Origin: Acidobacteriota bacterium
GTDB taxonomy: Bacteria > Acidobacteriota > Terriglobia > Bryobacterales > Bryobacteraceae
NCBI GenBank assembly: GCA_016871155.1
Contig: VFZO01000001.1
Span: 1-64,000, forward strand
Length of the DNA stretch: 64,000 nucleotides
Reading direction: 5' to 3'
Within the stretch, counting starts at the first letter, position 1. Every line of letters starts with the position of its first letter. Of this stretch, positions 8,602 through 17,963 are shown in pieces. Both the position numbers and the translations under genes were made by a program. The notes beneath the pieces were generated by a model. The model did not search any database. It was not told where the DNA came from and worked only from the letters and a program-made list of their open reading frames with translations.

Positions 8602-11463
8602 ATGCTCCGATTCGCGTTACTGCTGAGTCTCTCCGTGTTCGGACAGTTGCACCGGCCGGAGGAACTGCTGCGCGGGCCGATGGAATGGCGCACGCTGCCC
8701 CTGGCCACGCACACCGTTCACCGGGCCGAAGCGGGCGGCAGGCAGTTCAATCTTCACTCCTACATCACGCATTTCGGCGGCAAGTTCTGGGCTGTGTGGT
8801 CGGCCAGTCCGGTGGACGAGGATTCGGATGAACAGGTGGTGCTGTATTCGACCAGCGCCGACGGCAAGACCTGGACGCGCGCCGCGAATTTGACGACCGA
8901 TCCGCCGGGCGACGGACGATGGATCGCGCGCGGCGTCTACGTGGCGGACGGCGAATTGACGGCGCTGGCCGCCTATATGGAGAGCGCGGACTACGGCAAC
9001 CGCGGCGAAGGCGACGTGTGGAAGAACCTGCGGTTGATGCGTTTCGTCTGGACAGGCTCGGCCTGGGCGCCGCGCGGCGTGTTCGCCGAGAACTGCATGA
9101 ACAACTTCCCGCCGGAGACTCTGAACGGAACGCTTGCGATGGTGTGCCGCGATAGCCGCATGGACGTTTCGATGGCGTTGCGAACGGGCGCGAAGTGGAC
9201 CCATACGAAGCTGGCGGCGGAGCCGCCGAACGACAGGATGGACGAGCCGGCGTTCTACGCGACGCGCGGCGCGGAGGTCCACATGATCGTCCGCGACAAT
9301 ACGCGCTCCGGCTTCCTGCTGCGCGCCGTGAGCCGGGACCACGGCCGCACCTGGACGGCGCCGGTGCGGACGAACTATCCGGACGCGACGTCGAAGAACT
9401 TTCCAGGCAAACTGTCCAACGGGTGGCACTACCTGATCAGCAATCCGGTGGCCGCGCGGCGCGACCCCTTGACCATCAGCTTCAGCCGCGACGGCTGGAC
9501 GTTCTCTCATCCTATGGCTGTGCGCCAGCATCCACCGGATCGCCGGTATGCGGGGCGCGCGAAGGGTTCGGGCTCCGTGCAGTATCCGCACGCGGTGGAA
9601 CACAACGGCTCGCTGTGGGTGATCTACGCGACGAATAAAGAAGACATCGAAGTAACCGAAATTCCGCTGGCCAAGATGGGGCTGGAGGAACGGGCCGAAA
9701 CGAAACCGTTCGAAGTGGTTGTGTATGGCGGCACGCCCGGCGGCGTGGCGGCGGCGGTTACGGCGGCCCGGGCCGGCCGGCAGGTGGCGCTGGTGGAGCC
9801 GCACAAGCACCTGGGCGGCATGACGGTGAGCGGACTGGGCAAAAGCGACATCGAAACGCGCGAAGCGATCGGCGGGTTGTTTCGCGAGTTCACCAGCCAA
9901 ATTCGCGAACACTACGTGGAGCACCTGGGTCCGGAGGGCGCGAAGCTCTCTCGCGACGGCTACTACTACGAGCCGTCGGTGGCGCTGCGCGTGATGCGCC
10001 GTCTGGTCGACAACGAAAAACGGATAACGGTGCTGACCAACCACCGGCTTGTGGCCGGCTTCAAGAGTGGCAGCCGGCTTGCGGTGGCGCGGGTGAAGGA
10101 TCGCGAGACGGAACGCCTGCACGATCTGCGCGCGCCCGTGTTTATCGATGCCAGTTATGAAGGCGACCTGGCGGCCTACGCACTGGCGCGGTACCGGCTG
10201 GGCCGCGAATCGCGGCAGGAGTTCAACGAACCGCACGCCGGCGTCATCTACCAGAATCATGAGACGCGGGAGATCCTGCCTGGCTCGACCGGGGAAGGGG
10301 ACCGGCGGTTGCCGGCGTACACCTACCGGCTCTGTTTGACCTCGAACCCGGAGAACTCGGTTCCTTTGACCGGGCCGCCGCCCGAGTACGACCGGGCGAG
10401 ATACACCGGCTATCTCGACGATTGGAAGGCCGGCCGGTTCGCGCCGCCCAAGGAGATGCGCGACGGAGTGGGCTACTACGCGCCCACGTTCCATACCGTG
10501 GTTCGCGCGCTGTCGTTCGCGGAGCTGCCGAACCGCAAGTTCGACGTGAACATGAATCCACGCCCCTTGGGGTTTCCGTTCGCCGAGTTGAACGAGAACT
10601 ATGTCGAGGCCGATTGGGAAGATCGCGCCCGTATTGAGGCGCACATTCGTAACGTGACCTTGGGGCTGCTCTATTTTCTACAGAACGACGCCGCAATCCC
10701 GGAGGCCCATCGCGCCCTGGCACGGCAGTATCTCCTGGCGAAGGACGAGTTCCCCGATAACGGCCACTTCCCGTTTCAGCTCTACATCCGCGAGGCGCGG
10801 CGGCTGGCCGGGCTGTACACGTTGAGCGAAAACGATACCATCCTGCAGGCGAACGCCCAGCGGACACAGGCACACGCCGATTCGATCGCCGCCGGCGAGT
10901 TTCCGGTCGATAGTTTTCCAGTGCGCCGGGCCGAGGCCGGGCGCGGCGCGCTCGAGGGCTACATCTTTATGCTGGACCGGCAGACCAAGCCGTATCAGAT
11001 TCCGTATCGCGTCATGCTGCCGGAAGCGGTGAACGGGTTGCTGGTGCCGGTCGCCGCATCCACCACGCACGTCGCGTTCTCCACCGTCCGGATGGAGCCC
11101 ACCTGGATGGCTATGGGCCAGGCCGCCGGACTGGCGGCCCACTTAGCCGTGCGGGCCGATATCGCTCCGCGGGCGCTCGAACCCGGCTACTTGCAGCGGG
11201 AGCTATTGAAGCTGGGGCAGGTGATCACGTACTTTAAGGACATTGACCGGGCGCATCCGAACTACGCGGCGCTGCAATACTGGGGCGCGCGCGGATTTTT
11301 CACGGACTACTTCGCGCGCGCCAACGATCCGGTTTCGGACGAGGTCGCCAAGGCGTGGGCGAGAATCTCCGGCCGCATGATCGAGCACGCGGGCCTGACC
11401 CGCGGCGCGTTGTGCCAGAGGCTCTACGAACTAGCGGAGCGCGGCGGTTCGCAGCCGCAGTAG
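8602..11463 (+). CDS. Fusion: N-terminal BNR-like propeller + C-terminal FAD-dependent oxidoreductase
   Basis: 953 aa; ADGKTWTRA repeats, then VVYGGTPGGVAAAVTAARAGRQVALVEPHKHLGGMTVSGLG (FAD_oxidored). Confidence 0.88.
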   Translation: MLRFALLLSLSVFGQLHRPEELLRGPMEWRTLPLATHTVHRAEAGGRQFNLHSYITHFGGKFWAVWSASPVDEDSDEQVVLYSTSADGKTWTRAANLTTDPPGDGRWIARGVYVADGELTALAAYMESADYGNRGEGDVWKNLRLMRFVWTGSAWAPRGVFAENCMNNFPPETLNGTLAMVCRDSRMDVSMALRTGAKWTHTKLAAEPPNDRMDEPAFYATRGAEVHMIVRDNTRSGFLLRAVSRDHGRTWTAPVRTNYPDATSKNFPGKLSNGWHYLISNPVAARRDPLTISFSRDGWTFSHPMAVRQHPPDRRYAGRAKGSGSVQYPHAVEHNGSLWVIYATNKEDIEVTEIPLAKMGLEERAETKPFEVVVYGGTPGGVAAAVTAARAGRQVALVEPHKHLGGMTVSGLGKSDIETREAIGGLFREFTSQIREHYVEHLGPEGAKLSRDGYYYEPSVALRVMRRLVDNEKRITVLTNHRLVAGFKSGSRLAVARVKDRETERLHDLRAPVFIDASYEGDLAAYALARYRLGRESRQEFNEPHAGVIYQNHETREILPGSTGEGDRRLPAYTYRLCLTSNPENSVPLTGPPPEYDRARYTGYLDDWKAGRFAPPKEMRDGVGYYAPTFHTVVRALSFAELPNRKFDVNMNPRPLGFPFAELNENYVEADWEDRARIEAHIRNVTLGLLYFLQNDAAIPEAHRALARQYLLAKDEFPDNGHFPFQLYIREARRLAGLYTLSENDTILQANAQRTQAHADSIAAGEFPVDSFPVRRAEAGRGALEGYIFMLDRQTKPYQIPYRVMLPEAVNGLLVPVAASTTHVAFSTVRMEPTWMAMGQAAGLAAHLAVRADIAPRALEPGYLQRELLKLGQVITYFKDIDRAHPNYAALQYWGARGFFTDYFARANDPVSDEVAKAWARISGRMIEHAGLTRGALCQRLYELAERGGSQPQ

Positions 11464-13122
11464 AACGATGTCTTCCATGTTCTCCGCGTGGATGATGTAG
11501 AGCCAGCCGTCGCGCTCCAGCAACTGCGGGTAGTGGTAGCCGCGGTAGCCGGGGTCCTTGCCGGCGTAGCGGTACGTGGTGTCGGAATCGCGAAGCAGAA
11601 AGGTCCTGTCGAACACGACGCCATCCGGGCTCAACGATAGCGCGAGCGGAATGCGCACGCCGCTGGTGTTCGGGTTCGACGCCAGGGCGTATCGCCCGCC
11701 GGCCAGGCGCAGCACGTTGAATTTCGCCATGGCGTCCGGGAAGTTCGTTTTGACGGGGCGTCCGAAATCGACGGAGCGGTAGAGACGGCGCGAGCGGTCT
11801 CCGTCGCGAAACGCCAACTGCACGTTTCCGTCCTTGGATAACCACCATTCGGGTTCGTCGAGGTTCGCGCCGCTCCTGGGAACATCCACCACGGTCCAGT
11901 CCGATTCGGAGCGCACGCCGCCGCGCAGGAGCGTGAGGTTCATGCGGTGATCCCGGCGCGCGAAGAGCCATTCGCCGCTGGGCATTTGACGCGGAGGAAA
12001 GTTGTTGATCGCATCGCGCGCCACCACGATGGGCGAGCCGAATCGCGTGCCGTTCCACTTATAGCCGCGGAGTTCCAGGCCGGGGCCGAACAGCGGCCGG
12101 ACGGCTTCGTCGCGGGCGGCGAGCGCGATCAACTCGCCATTGCGAATCCAGAAGCCCCGGGCGAAGCTCCGGAACCCCTCCTCGCTCGGCGTCAACGCCC
12201 GCGGGGCGGACCAATGCACACCGTCTGCGCTGGTGGCGTAGCGAACGTATTGGCCGGACTGCAGATCGCGGACACGGTTGGTGCTCCACATGGCCCAGAA
12301 TCGGCCCGCGTGCCAGGCAATGTAGGGATGCATGTTGAAGCCGTTGGTGTGTTCCACGCCGCGAAAAACCGTGATCGCTTCGCTGGGCAACGCACGCGGC
12401 TCTTCGAGCGGGGCGTACATGTTCGCGGCGAGAAAACGGCTTGTCTCCCGGGCCAACGCTTCGGCGTGCGAGAGCAGCATGGAGTGCCCGGCGCCTTCGA
12501 TCCACACCAGTTCGATGTTGGGACGATCCGGAATCTTCAGTTGTTCGCGGTCCGGCCGGGGAAGGCCGCGGTCTCCCCAGATCGAAAGGATTGGAAGAGT
12601 GGAGGCGGCGAGGATGCGGGAGCCGTCCCACTTGCGCCACGCCGAACCAAAGGCCTGGATCTCTTGCGGGGTCAGTGTCGCGCGGATGCGGTGGCGGTGC
12701 GCGAGAACGTCCGGCGGGAGGATGCGATTTTTGTCCGAAGGAAAGGCGGCGAGTTGCGTGGAGTGGTGGATCCAGCCTTCAATGGGCACGATGCCGCGCA
12801 GACCCTTGGGCTTCCGGCCGGCGATTTCGATGGCGATCATGGCGCCAATGGAGTGACCGCCGACGTAGAAATCGTCGAGGCCGCGGGCAGACTTCAGGAC
12901 ATGATCGGCCAGGCCCTCGATCGTGGGATTGGCGGGCATGGGGCCGGCGCCGTGGCCCGGCAGTTCTATGACACGGACCTCGACACCCGGTTGGAGGTGG
13001 CGAATGTAGGGGGCGAAGATCTGGCGGTCGTTCCAGCTTCCGGGAACGAGGATCAGCGTGGGCGCCGCGAACGCGAGGCCGCCACAAAGCAGGCCGATCA
13101 ACGCGGAGGTGGGTATGACCAT
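11431..13122 (-). CDS. Fusion: N-terminal alpha/beta hydrolase + C-terminal BNR-like propeller
   Basis: 563 aa; GGHSIGAM nucleophile elbow and GAGHSMLLSHAEALA; C-terminal ATSADGVHWSAPR resembles the propeller of the 8602 gene. Confidence 0.88.
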   Translation of the reverse strand: MVIPTSALIGLLCGGLAFAAPTLILVPGSWNDRQIFAPYIRHLQPGVEVRVIELPGHGAGPMPANPTIEGLADHVLKSARGLDDFYVGGHSIGAMIAIEIAGRKPKGLRGIVPIEGWIHHSTQLAAFPSDKNRILPPDVLAHRHRIRATLTPQEIQAFGSAWRKWDGSRILAASTLPILSIWGDRGLPRPDREQLKIPDRPNIELVWIEGAGHSMLLSHAEALARETSRFLAANMYAPLEEPRALPSEAITVFRGVEHTNGFNMHPYIAWHAGRFWAMWSTNRVRDLQSGQYVRYATSADGVHWSAPRALTPSEEGFRSFARGFWIRNGELIALAARDEAVRPLFGPGLELRGYKWNGTRFGSPIVVARDAINNFPPRQMPSGEWLFARRDHRMNLTLLRGGVRSESDWTVVDVPRSGANLDEPEWWLSKDGNVQLAFRDGDRSRRLYRSVDFGRPVKTNFPDAMAKFNVLRLAGGRYALASNPNTSGVRIPLALSLSPDGVVFDRTFLLRDSDTTYRYAGKDPGYRGYHYPQLLERDGWLYIIHAENMEDIVLLRLRTAALR

Positions 13123-13188
13123 TTTGTGGGGCAGACCGGCGTCGCCGTTGCCGGGGAGCCATGGCCTCTTCAGACTAGCAAAATCAAA

Positions 13189-13222
13189 GAAAAAGCGGCC
13201 GCTAGTTGGCGGCCGCTTTTTC
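13189..13222 (-). terminator. Rho-independent-like terminator, 14-bp perfect stem, 6-nt loop
   Basis: gaaaaagcggccgc-tagttg-gcggccgctttttc; lies just past the minus-strand TonB gene; A/T tracts on both flanks. Confidence 0.85.
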
Positions 13223-13241
13223 TTTTCCGTTTGCGCCTGGT

Positions 13242-16200
13242 TTAGAAGAAGTACTTCAGACCAAACTGGATGTTGCGGGGAGCCTGGACCTGAGCTCCGA
13301 TCGCGCCGGCGGTAGCCGGGGCGGCGACGTTCAGGCCGGGGGGCGCCCAGCTCACGTTGTTAAAGGCGTTGAACAGTTCGGCGCGGAAGTCGATGTAGTT
13401 CCGTTCCGAGATGTTGAAGCGTTTGCCGATCGAGATATCCGTGCTGAAGAAGCCCGGGCCGCGCTCGGTGCCGATCGACGAGCTGCCAAACTGGCCATCG
13501 GCCGGTTGGCCGTAGGCGCACGTCCCGTTGTCAACTCCACCGGCGCAGAACACGGCGCCACGGGCGGCGGCATCGGTCGGCAGGCCGAACCAGTTGTCGA
13601 CGTTCCGGAGCGATTCGTTCACGGTGAAGGCACGATAGCGATTGGCACGGACGTTGCCGCGAACCGCCTGGCCCGTCCGATCATTGGCGCGAACCGTGAT
13701 CGGCAGGCCCGAACGGGTCATGAGCGAGTAATTGGCGTTCCAGCCGCCGATCAGCAGATCCGCCGCCCGGCCCATCCCGCTGCCGAACTTCTTGCCCTTG
13801 CCAACGGGGACGAACCACGAACCGGCAATGGTGAAGTTGCTGCGGATGTCGAAGAACGACGGGCCGCGGTTGGAGCGGCGGTCGTAGGCGTTCTGCCAGT
13901 AGGCGCCTTCGCCGGCGGTGAAGCCGGAGCCGTAGTAGCCGAGGTTGTCCGTCAGCGTCTTGCCGTAGGTGTAGGAGGCCAGGAAATCGAACCCGGCGGC
14001 AAACTTGCGGCGGGCCGTCATCTGCAACGCGTGGTAGTCCATGGTGGCGGACGATTCGGTGCGGGCGATGTTGCCCAGGTTCGGCAGCCGGGTGATGAGA
14101 GGCCGGCGCAGATTGAGGTTCGTCCACGTTGCGAACGGGCCGGTTCCCGGCAGCGGCTGATTGGCTTCCACAGGTGCCACGAGGTGGGTACCCTTCTGCC
14201 CGACGTAGCCGGCCTGCACGGAAGTGGAGTTATCGAACTGATACTCGGTCGTGAAGTTGATCTGGCTGGTGGTCTGCGGCCGCAGATTCAGATCCCACGC
14301 GCGGCCCTGGAGCTGCGGCGTGACGCCGGCCGAGGCCGGGCGCGGCATGTCGAGCGTGATGTTGGCGGTCACGACATCGGAGAAACCGGTGCGGATGGAG
14401 CCGGGGGTTCGCGGGTCATAGGAGAAGTCCGTCTCCACAAAGAACGGAGCGTTCAGCGGCAGGCGCAGGTTGGCGCCGGTGCCCTCCATAAAGCTCTGGT
14501 AGGCGTAGCCGCCGCGAACGACTAGCTTGGACTTGAACTGGTCCGGTGTCCAGGCGAAACCGATGCGGGGCATGAACTGCTTGCGGTACGGGTTGTAGGT
14601 CGCGCGGCCGAGGGGGCCGCCGGCCTGCACCAGAGTACCGGCGAAGGTGTCGACGTTGACCTGCCGGTTGTCCTTCTCATAGATCGGCTGCATGTACTCC
14701 CAGCGCATGCCGATGTTCAACGTAAAGGTGCGGGCGGCCTTGAAGTCGTCCTGGAAGAACAGGGCGGAGCGCCAGAAGCGGTGGCCCCAAGGATCGGCGA
14801 CGGCGCCGCGGCCCTTGCTGTTCAGCGCGTCGATCAGGAAGTCGCCGAAATCCAGGCCCGTGTAGGTGCCGGTGTAACGGAAGAGGCCGAGCGCGCCGTT
14901 GTTGCCGGCGTAGTAGCGGTCCTGGTTGTACTTCATCAACTGCGTGCCCATCTTCATCAGGTGCTTGCCCTTCTGCCAGGTGAGGTTGTCGTAGATGATG
15001 TACTTGGTGTCGGTGGTGTTGGACAGCGTTGCCGCGGCGCCGATGCCGGACAATCCGCTGCCGATGCCGATCGCACTCAAACCCGCGATCGGTTGGCCGC
15101 CTGGGATCCCAAACTTCTGGTTCCCGTCCGCACCAAGCTGACCGCTCCAATCGAGCGTAACGTCATTGATTCCGACGCGCGAGAACGAGAAACGCGCTTC
15201 ATTGACGATCGATGGCGAAACCGTACGATTCCAGTTGGCAACCCAAGAGTAGGTGGGGCCTTCCTGGCCGCTGGTCATGAACACCGGCAACGCAGCCTGG
15301 CTGCCCACCGCTTCATACCGGCCGATCGACCAACGCGCCATCAGCGTGTCGCGGTCCGACGGGCGATAGTCGACCTTCGCGTCCGCCTGATGATTGTTCA
15401 GCTTCGAGGCCGACGCCGAGGCGAAGTTGCCCGAGACGCCCAGCGGGCCGACGCCCGCCTGGTTCGGCAGCGGGTAAAGCGACGAATTGGTAAATAGAAA
15501 ACGGGCCACCGGGCTGAAGCGGGACTGCGGAATCTGCTTATTCGGGAAGGGCTGGCCGTTCGTGGGGTCGGTGATCTGCGGGTTGGGGAACTGGCTCAGA
15601 TCGCCGTTGCGCCAGGTCTGCGGCGCCACGGAGGCCGAGGCCGGGCCGTCGTTGCGCTGCAAGGTGCCTTCGTAATCGACAAAGAAGAACATCTTGTTGC
15701 GCTGAATGGGTCCGCCCAGCGTGCCGCCGAAGATGTTGCGCTTGAAGCCGGTCCGGGTGGCCGTGGAGACGTTGCGGTTGCGGAAGAAGCCGTTGGCGTC
15801 GAGCTTGCTGTTGCGGAGGAACTCGAACAGGTTGCCGTGGAACTGGTTGGTGCCGCTCTTCAGCGACATCATCACGGTCGCGCCGCCGGAGTTGCCATAA
15901 TCGGCCGCGGCGTTGCCGGTGAGGACCTTCACTTCCTCCAGTGCATCGACGTTCGGCGAGTAGCCGACTCGATTGTCGATCGAATCGTTCACGTCCACGC
16001 CGTCCAGCATGAAGTTATTCGTCTGCTCCCGGTTTCCGTTGACGTACGGCCGTGCCCCGAATCGATTGTTCATCGCTTCCGGATTCGGGGAAACGGCGCC
16101 GGGAACCAGCAGCGTCAGCGAAACGAAGTTGCGGCCCTTGAGAGGGATTTCGGTCAGTTGCTTGGTGCCGAGCGACTCGCCGGTTTGGGTGGTTTCGGTC

Positions 16201-16574
16201 TGGAGCACGGGCGCGGCCGTTGTGATCTCCACCGACTGGGCGATGTCGCCGACTTCGAGTTTGAAGTCCACGCGCGCGACCTGGTTCACTTGGAGCGCGA
16301 ACGGCCCCGTGGTGCCCTTCTTGAAGCCTTTGGCTTCCGCCGCGACGTTGTAGCTGCCGACGGGCAGAAAGAGAAGATTGTACACACCGGCTTCATTGCT
16401 CTGCGCGGTGTAGGTGAGGTTGGTGCCTGTGTTGGTGGCAGTTACCTTGGCGCTCGGAATCACGGCGCCGGATTGGTCGGAGAGCGTTCCAGTGAACGCG
16501 CCTGTAATGGTCTGCGCGGCCGCAAACGGCGAAGCCAGCGCCAGAATTAAGGTGAGGGATTGGATATTTCTCAT
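13242..16574 (-). CDS. TonB-dependent receptor (Oar-like)
   Basis: 1110 aa; ITGAFTGTLSDQSGAVIPSAKVTATNTGTN; TonB barrel ending QFGLKYFF. Confidence 0.94.
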   Translation of the reverse strand: MRNIQSLTLILALASPFAAAQTITGAFTGTLSDQSGAVIPSAKVTATNTGTNLTYTAQSNEAGVYNLLFLPVGSYNVAAEAKGFKKGTTGPFALQVNQVARVDFKLEVGDIAQSVEITTAAPVLQTETTQTGESLGTKQLTEIPLKGRNFVSLTLLVPGAVSPNPEAMNNRFGARPYVNGNREQTNNFMLDGVDVNDSIDNRVGYSPNVDALEEVKVLTGNAAADYGNSGGATVMMSLKSGTNQFHGNLFEFLRNSKLDANGFFRNRNVSTATRTGFKRNIFGGTLGGPIQRNKMFFFVDYEGTLQRNDGPASASVAPQTWRNGDLSQFPNPQITDPTNGQPFPNKQIPQSRFSPVARFLFTNSSLYPLPNQAGVGPLGVSGNFASASASKLNNHQADAKVDYRPSDRDTLMARWSIGRYEAVGSQAALPVFMTSGQEGPTYSWVANWNRTVSPSIVNEARFSFSRVGINDVTLDWSGQLGADGNQKFGIPGGQPIAGLSAIGIGSGLSGIGAAATLSNTTDTKYIIYDNLTWQKGKHLMKMGTQLMKYNQDRYYAGNNGALGLFRYTGTYTGLDFGDFLIDALNSKGRGAVADPWGHRFWRSALFFQDDFKAARTFTLNIGMRWEYMQPIYEKDNRQVNVDTFAGTLVQAGGPLGRATYNPYRKQFMPRIGFAWTPDQFKSKLVVRGGYAYQSFMEGTGANLRLPLNAPFFVETDFSYDPRTPGSIRTGFSDVVTANITLDMPRPASAGVTPQLQGRAWDLNLRPQTTSQINFTTEYQFDNSTSVQAGYVGQKGTHLVAPVEANQPLPGTGPFATWTNLNLRRPLITRLPNLGNIARTESSATMDYHALQMTARRKFAAGFDFLASYTYGKTLTDNLGYYGSGFTAGEGAYWQNAYDRRSNRGPSFFDIRSNFTIAGSWFVPVGKGKKFGSGMGRAADLLIGGWNANYSLMTRSGLPITVRANDRTGQAVRGNVRANRYRAFTVNESLRNVDNWFGLPTDAAARGAVFCAGGVDNGTCAYGQPADGQFGSSSIGTERGPGFFSTDISIGKRFNISERNYIDFRAELFNAFNNVSWAPPGLNVAAPATAGAIGAQVQAPRNIQFGLKYFF

Positions 16575-16723
16575 GGTTAGAGTCAGACCTCTGCACTTTT
16601 ATCCTAACAATCTCCCCCTACGCTGCGTCAAGTGCAACCTCTTGATTTAACGGGACTTGCAATTCCATAATCGGGAGCTTGGCCCTATGAAAAAATGTAA
16701 CCGAATGGAAATACTGATCCAAA

Positions 16724-16758
16724 AAAGAAGAACCGGGCGCCTTGGGAGCGTCCGGTTC
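16724..16758 (-). terminator. Rho-independent terminator of the PEP-CTERM gene
   Basis: gaaccgggcgc...gcgtccggttc hairpin followed on the minus strand by cttctttttt. Confidence 0.75.
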
Positions 16759-16780
16759 GGGGTTGTAAATCTTTTTCGGT

Positions 16781-17422
16781 TTACTTTCGTTTGCGCACTG
16801 CGGCCATAAGGGCGATGCCGGCAGCGGCCAGCGCCATTGTCCCCGGTTCTGGGACGGACCCGGACGAGCCTTGCCCAAGTGCGCCGATTCCGGCGATAAC
16901 GTTATCGGCGCCGGCGAAGGCGCTATTGCCCTGCGCTACCTGAAAGGTCAGGCTCAAGAGCGGCGTATCGCTGATAAAGCCGACGAAGTTTGTGTGTCCG
17001 ACTGGGGCGTTCAGATTGACGACGCTGTCCGGGTCGACGCCGTTGGAGGCGATCAAACTCCCGCTGGCGTTCGGGTCGATGCCGCCAGAGCCGTTCTCGA
17101 AGAAAAAGTTGCCTCCAATGGCCGTGACTCCGCCGGTGAAGCCAGAAAGGAGCAGCGAATCTCCCATCCCCTCTGTGCTCATCATCATGTTGCCGCCGAT
17201 TTCTGCGACGTAGAGTCCGTTGGCCGCGGAAAACTGATAGCCGAAGCCGTTGCCGGACAGAGCCGACGGTGAAGCTAGACTTCCGAATGGGAAGGTTCCA
17301 AAATTCTCTTCATACATGGCGCCGGTCAGAGCGCCGAGAAACGTCGTGCGGTCGGTAAATGTCATGATGGCCGCATTGGCGGACAAGCCGCAAAAAAGAG
17401 CGGCAAACGCCATTTTCTTCAT
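16781..17422 (-). CDS. PEP-CTERM sorting-domain exported protein
   Basis: 213 aa; C-terminal VPEPGTMALAAAGIALMAAVRKRK; signal-like N-terminus; RBS ggaggaat. Confidence 0.88.
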   Translation of the reverse strand: MKKMAFAALFCGLSANAAIMTFTDRTTFLGALTGAMYEENFGTFPFGSLASPSALSGNGFGYQFSAANGLYVAEIGGNMMMSTEGMGDSLLLSGFTGGVTAIGGNFFFENGSGGIDPNASGSLIASNGVDPDSVVNLNAPVGHTNFVGFISDTPLLSLTFQVAQGNSAFAGADNVIAGIGALGQGSSGSVPEPGTMALAAAGIALMAAVRKRK

Positions 17423-17470
17423 AGATATTCCTCCGAATGCATTGCTGCTACATTCGAGGCTAAGCGGGTC

Positions 17471-17499
17471 TGCTTACGACTACAAGTACTTGCGGTAAA
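17471..17499 (-). promoter_or_regulatory. Promoter with spacer-located operator-like element
   Basis: Minus strand TTTACC-N17-TAAGCA; spacer contains AAGTACTTGTAGTCG; 12-bp CTTACGACTACA repeated at 17547-17558. Confidence 0.5.
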
Positions 17500-17571
17500 G
17501 TACATTCGAAACTAAGGTGGCGACGGATAAGGCCTAAGTGAATCGCCTTACGACTACACGAGGCGGAGCGC

Positions 17572-17958
17572 TTACAACAGGGTCGGGTCGAACCCAGCGT
17601 CTTCGCCCACCGCGGTAGCAGCGGCGATGGGTTTTTCCTGGTTTAGCCAGTTCTGCAAGCCCTCTCTGGAGCCGCCAAAATAGAGGCGGACGAGCTCGTC
17701 GATGGCCGCACTGCGCAACAGGTTGGCATCCCGGCAGGGCGCGTAGAGGAATCGGCGTCCTTGTTTCCGGCGGGAGACCTGGCCTCGCTTGGTCAACCGG
17801 TCCAGCAGAGTCAGCACGGTTGTGTAGGCGAGGGTCTGGCGCGGATGAAGGACATCCACCACTTGGTGGACGTCGCCTTCCCCCAAATCCCAGAGTGCGG
17901 CAAGGCAGGCCATCTCTAAAGGAGGGGGCAGGGGTGATTGACTGGGTCGGCGGGGCAT
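17572..17958 (-). CDS. BlaI/MecI/CopY-family transcriptional regulator
   Basis: 128 aa from ATG 17958; LEMACLAALWDLGEGDVHQVVDVL...LAYTTVLTLLDRLTKRGQVSRRKQGRRFLY winged helix; the 197-aa ORF start is too far upstream. Confidence 0.88.
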   Translation of the reverse strand: MPRRPSQSPLPPPLEMACLAALWDLGEGDVHQVVDVLHPRQTLAYTTVLTLLDRLTKRGQVSRRKQGRRFLYAPCRDANLLRSAAIDELVRLYFGGSREGLQNWLNQEKPIAAATAVGEDAGFDPTLL

Positions 17959-17963
17959 TTCGA

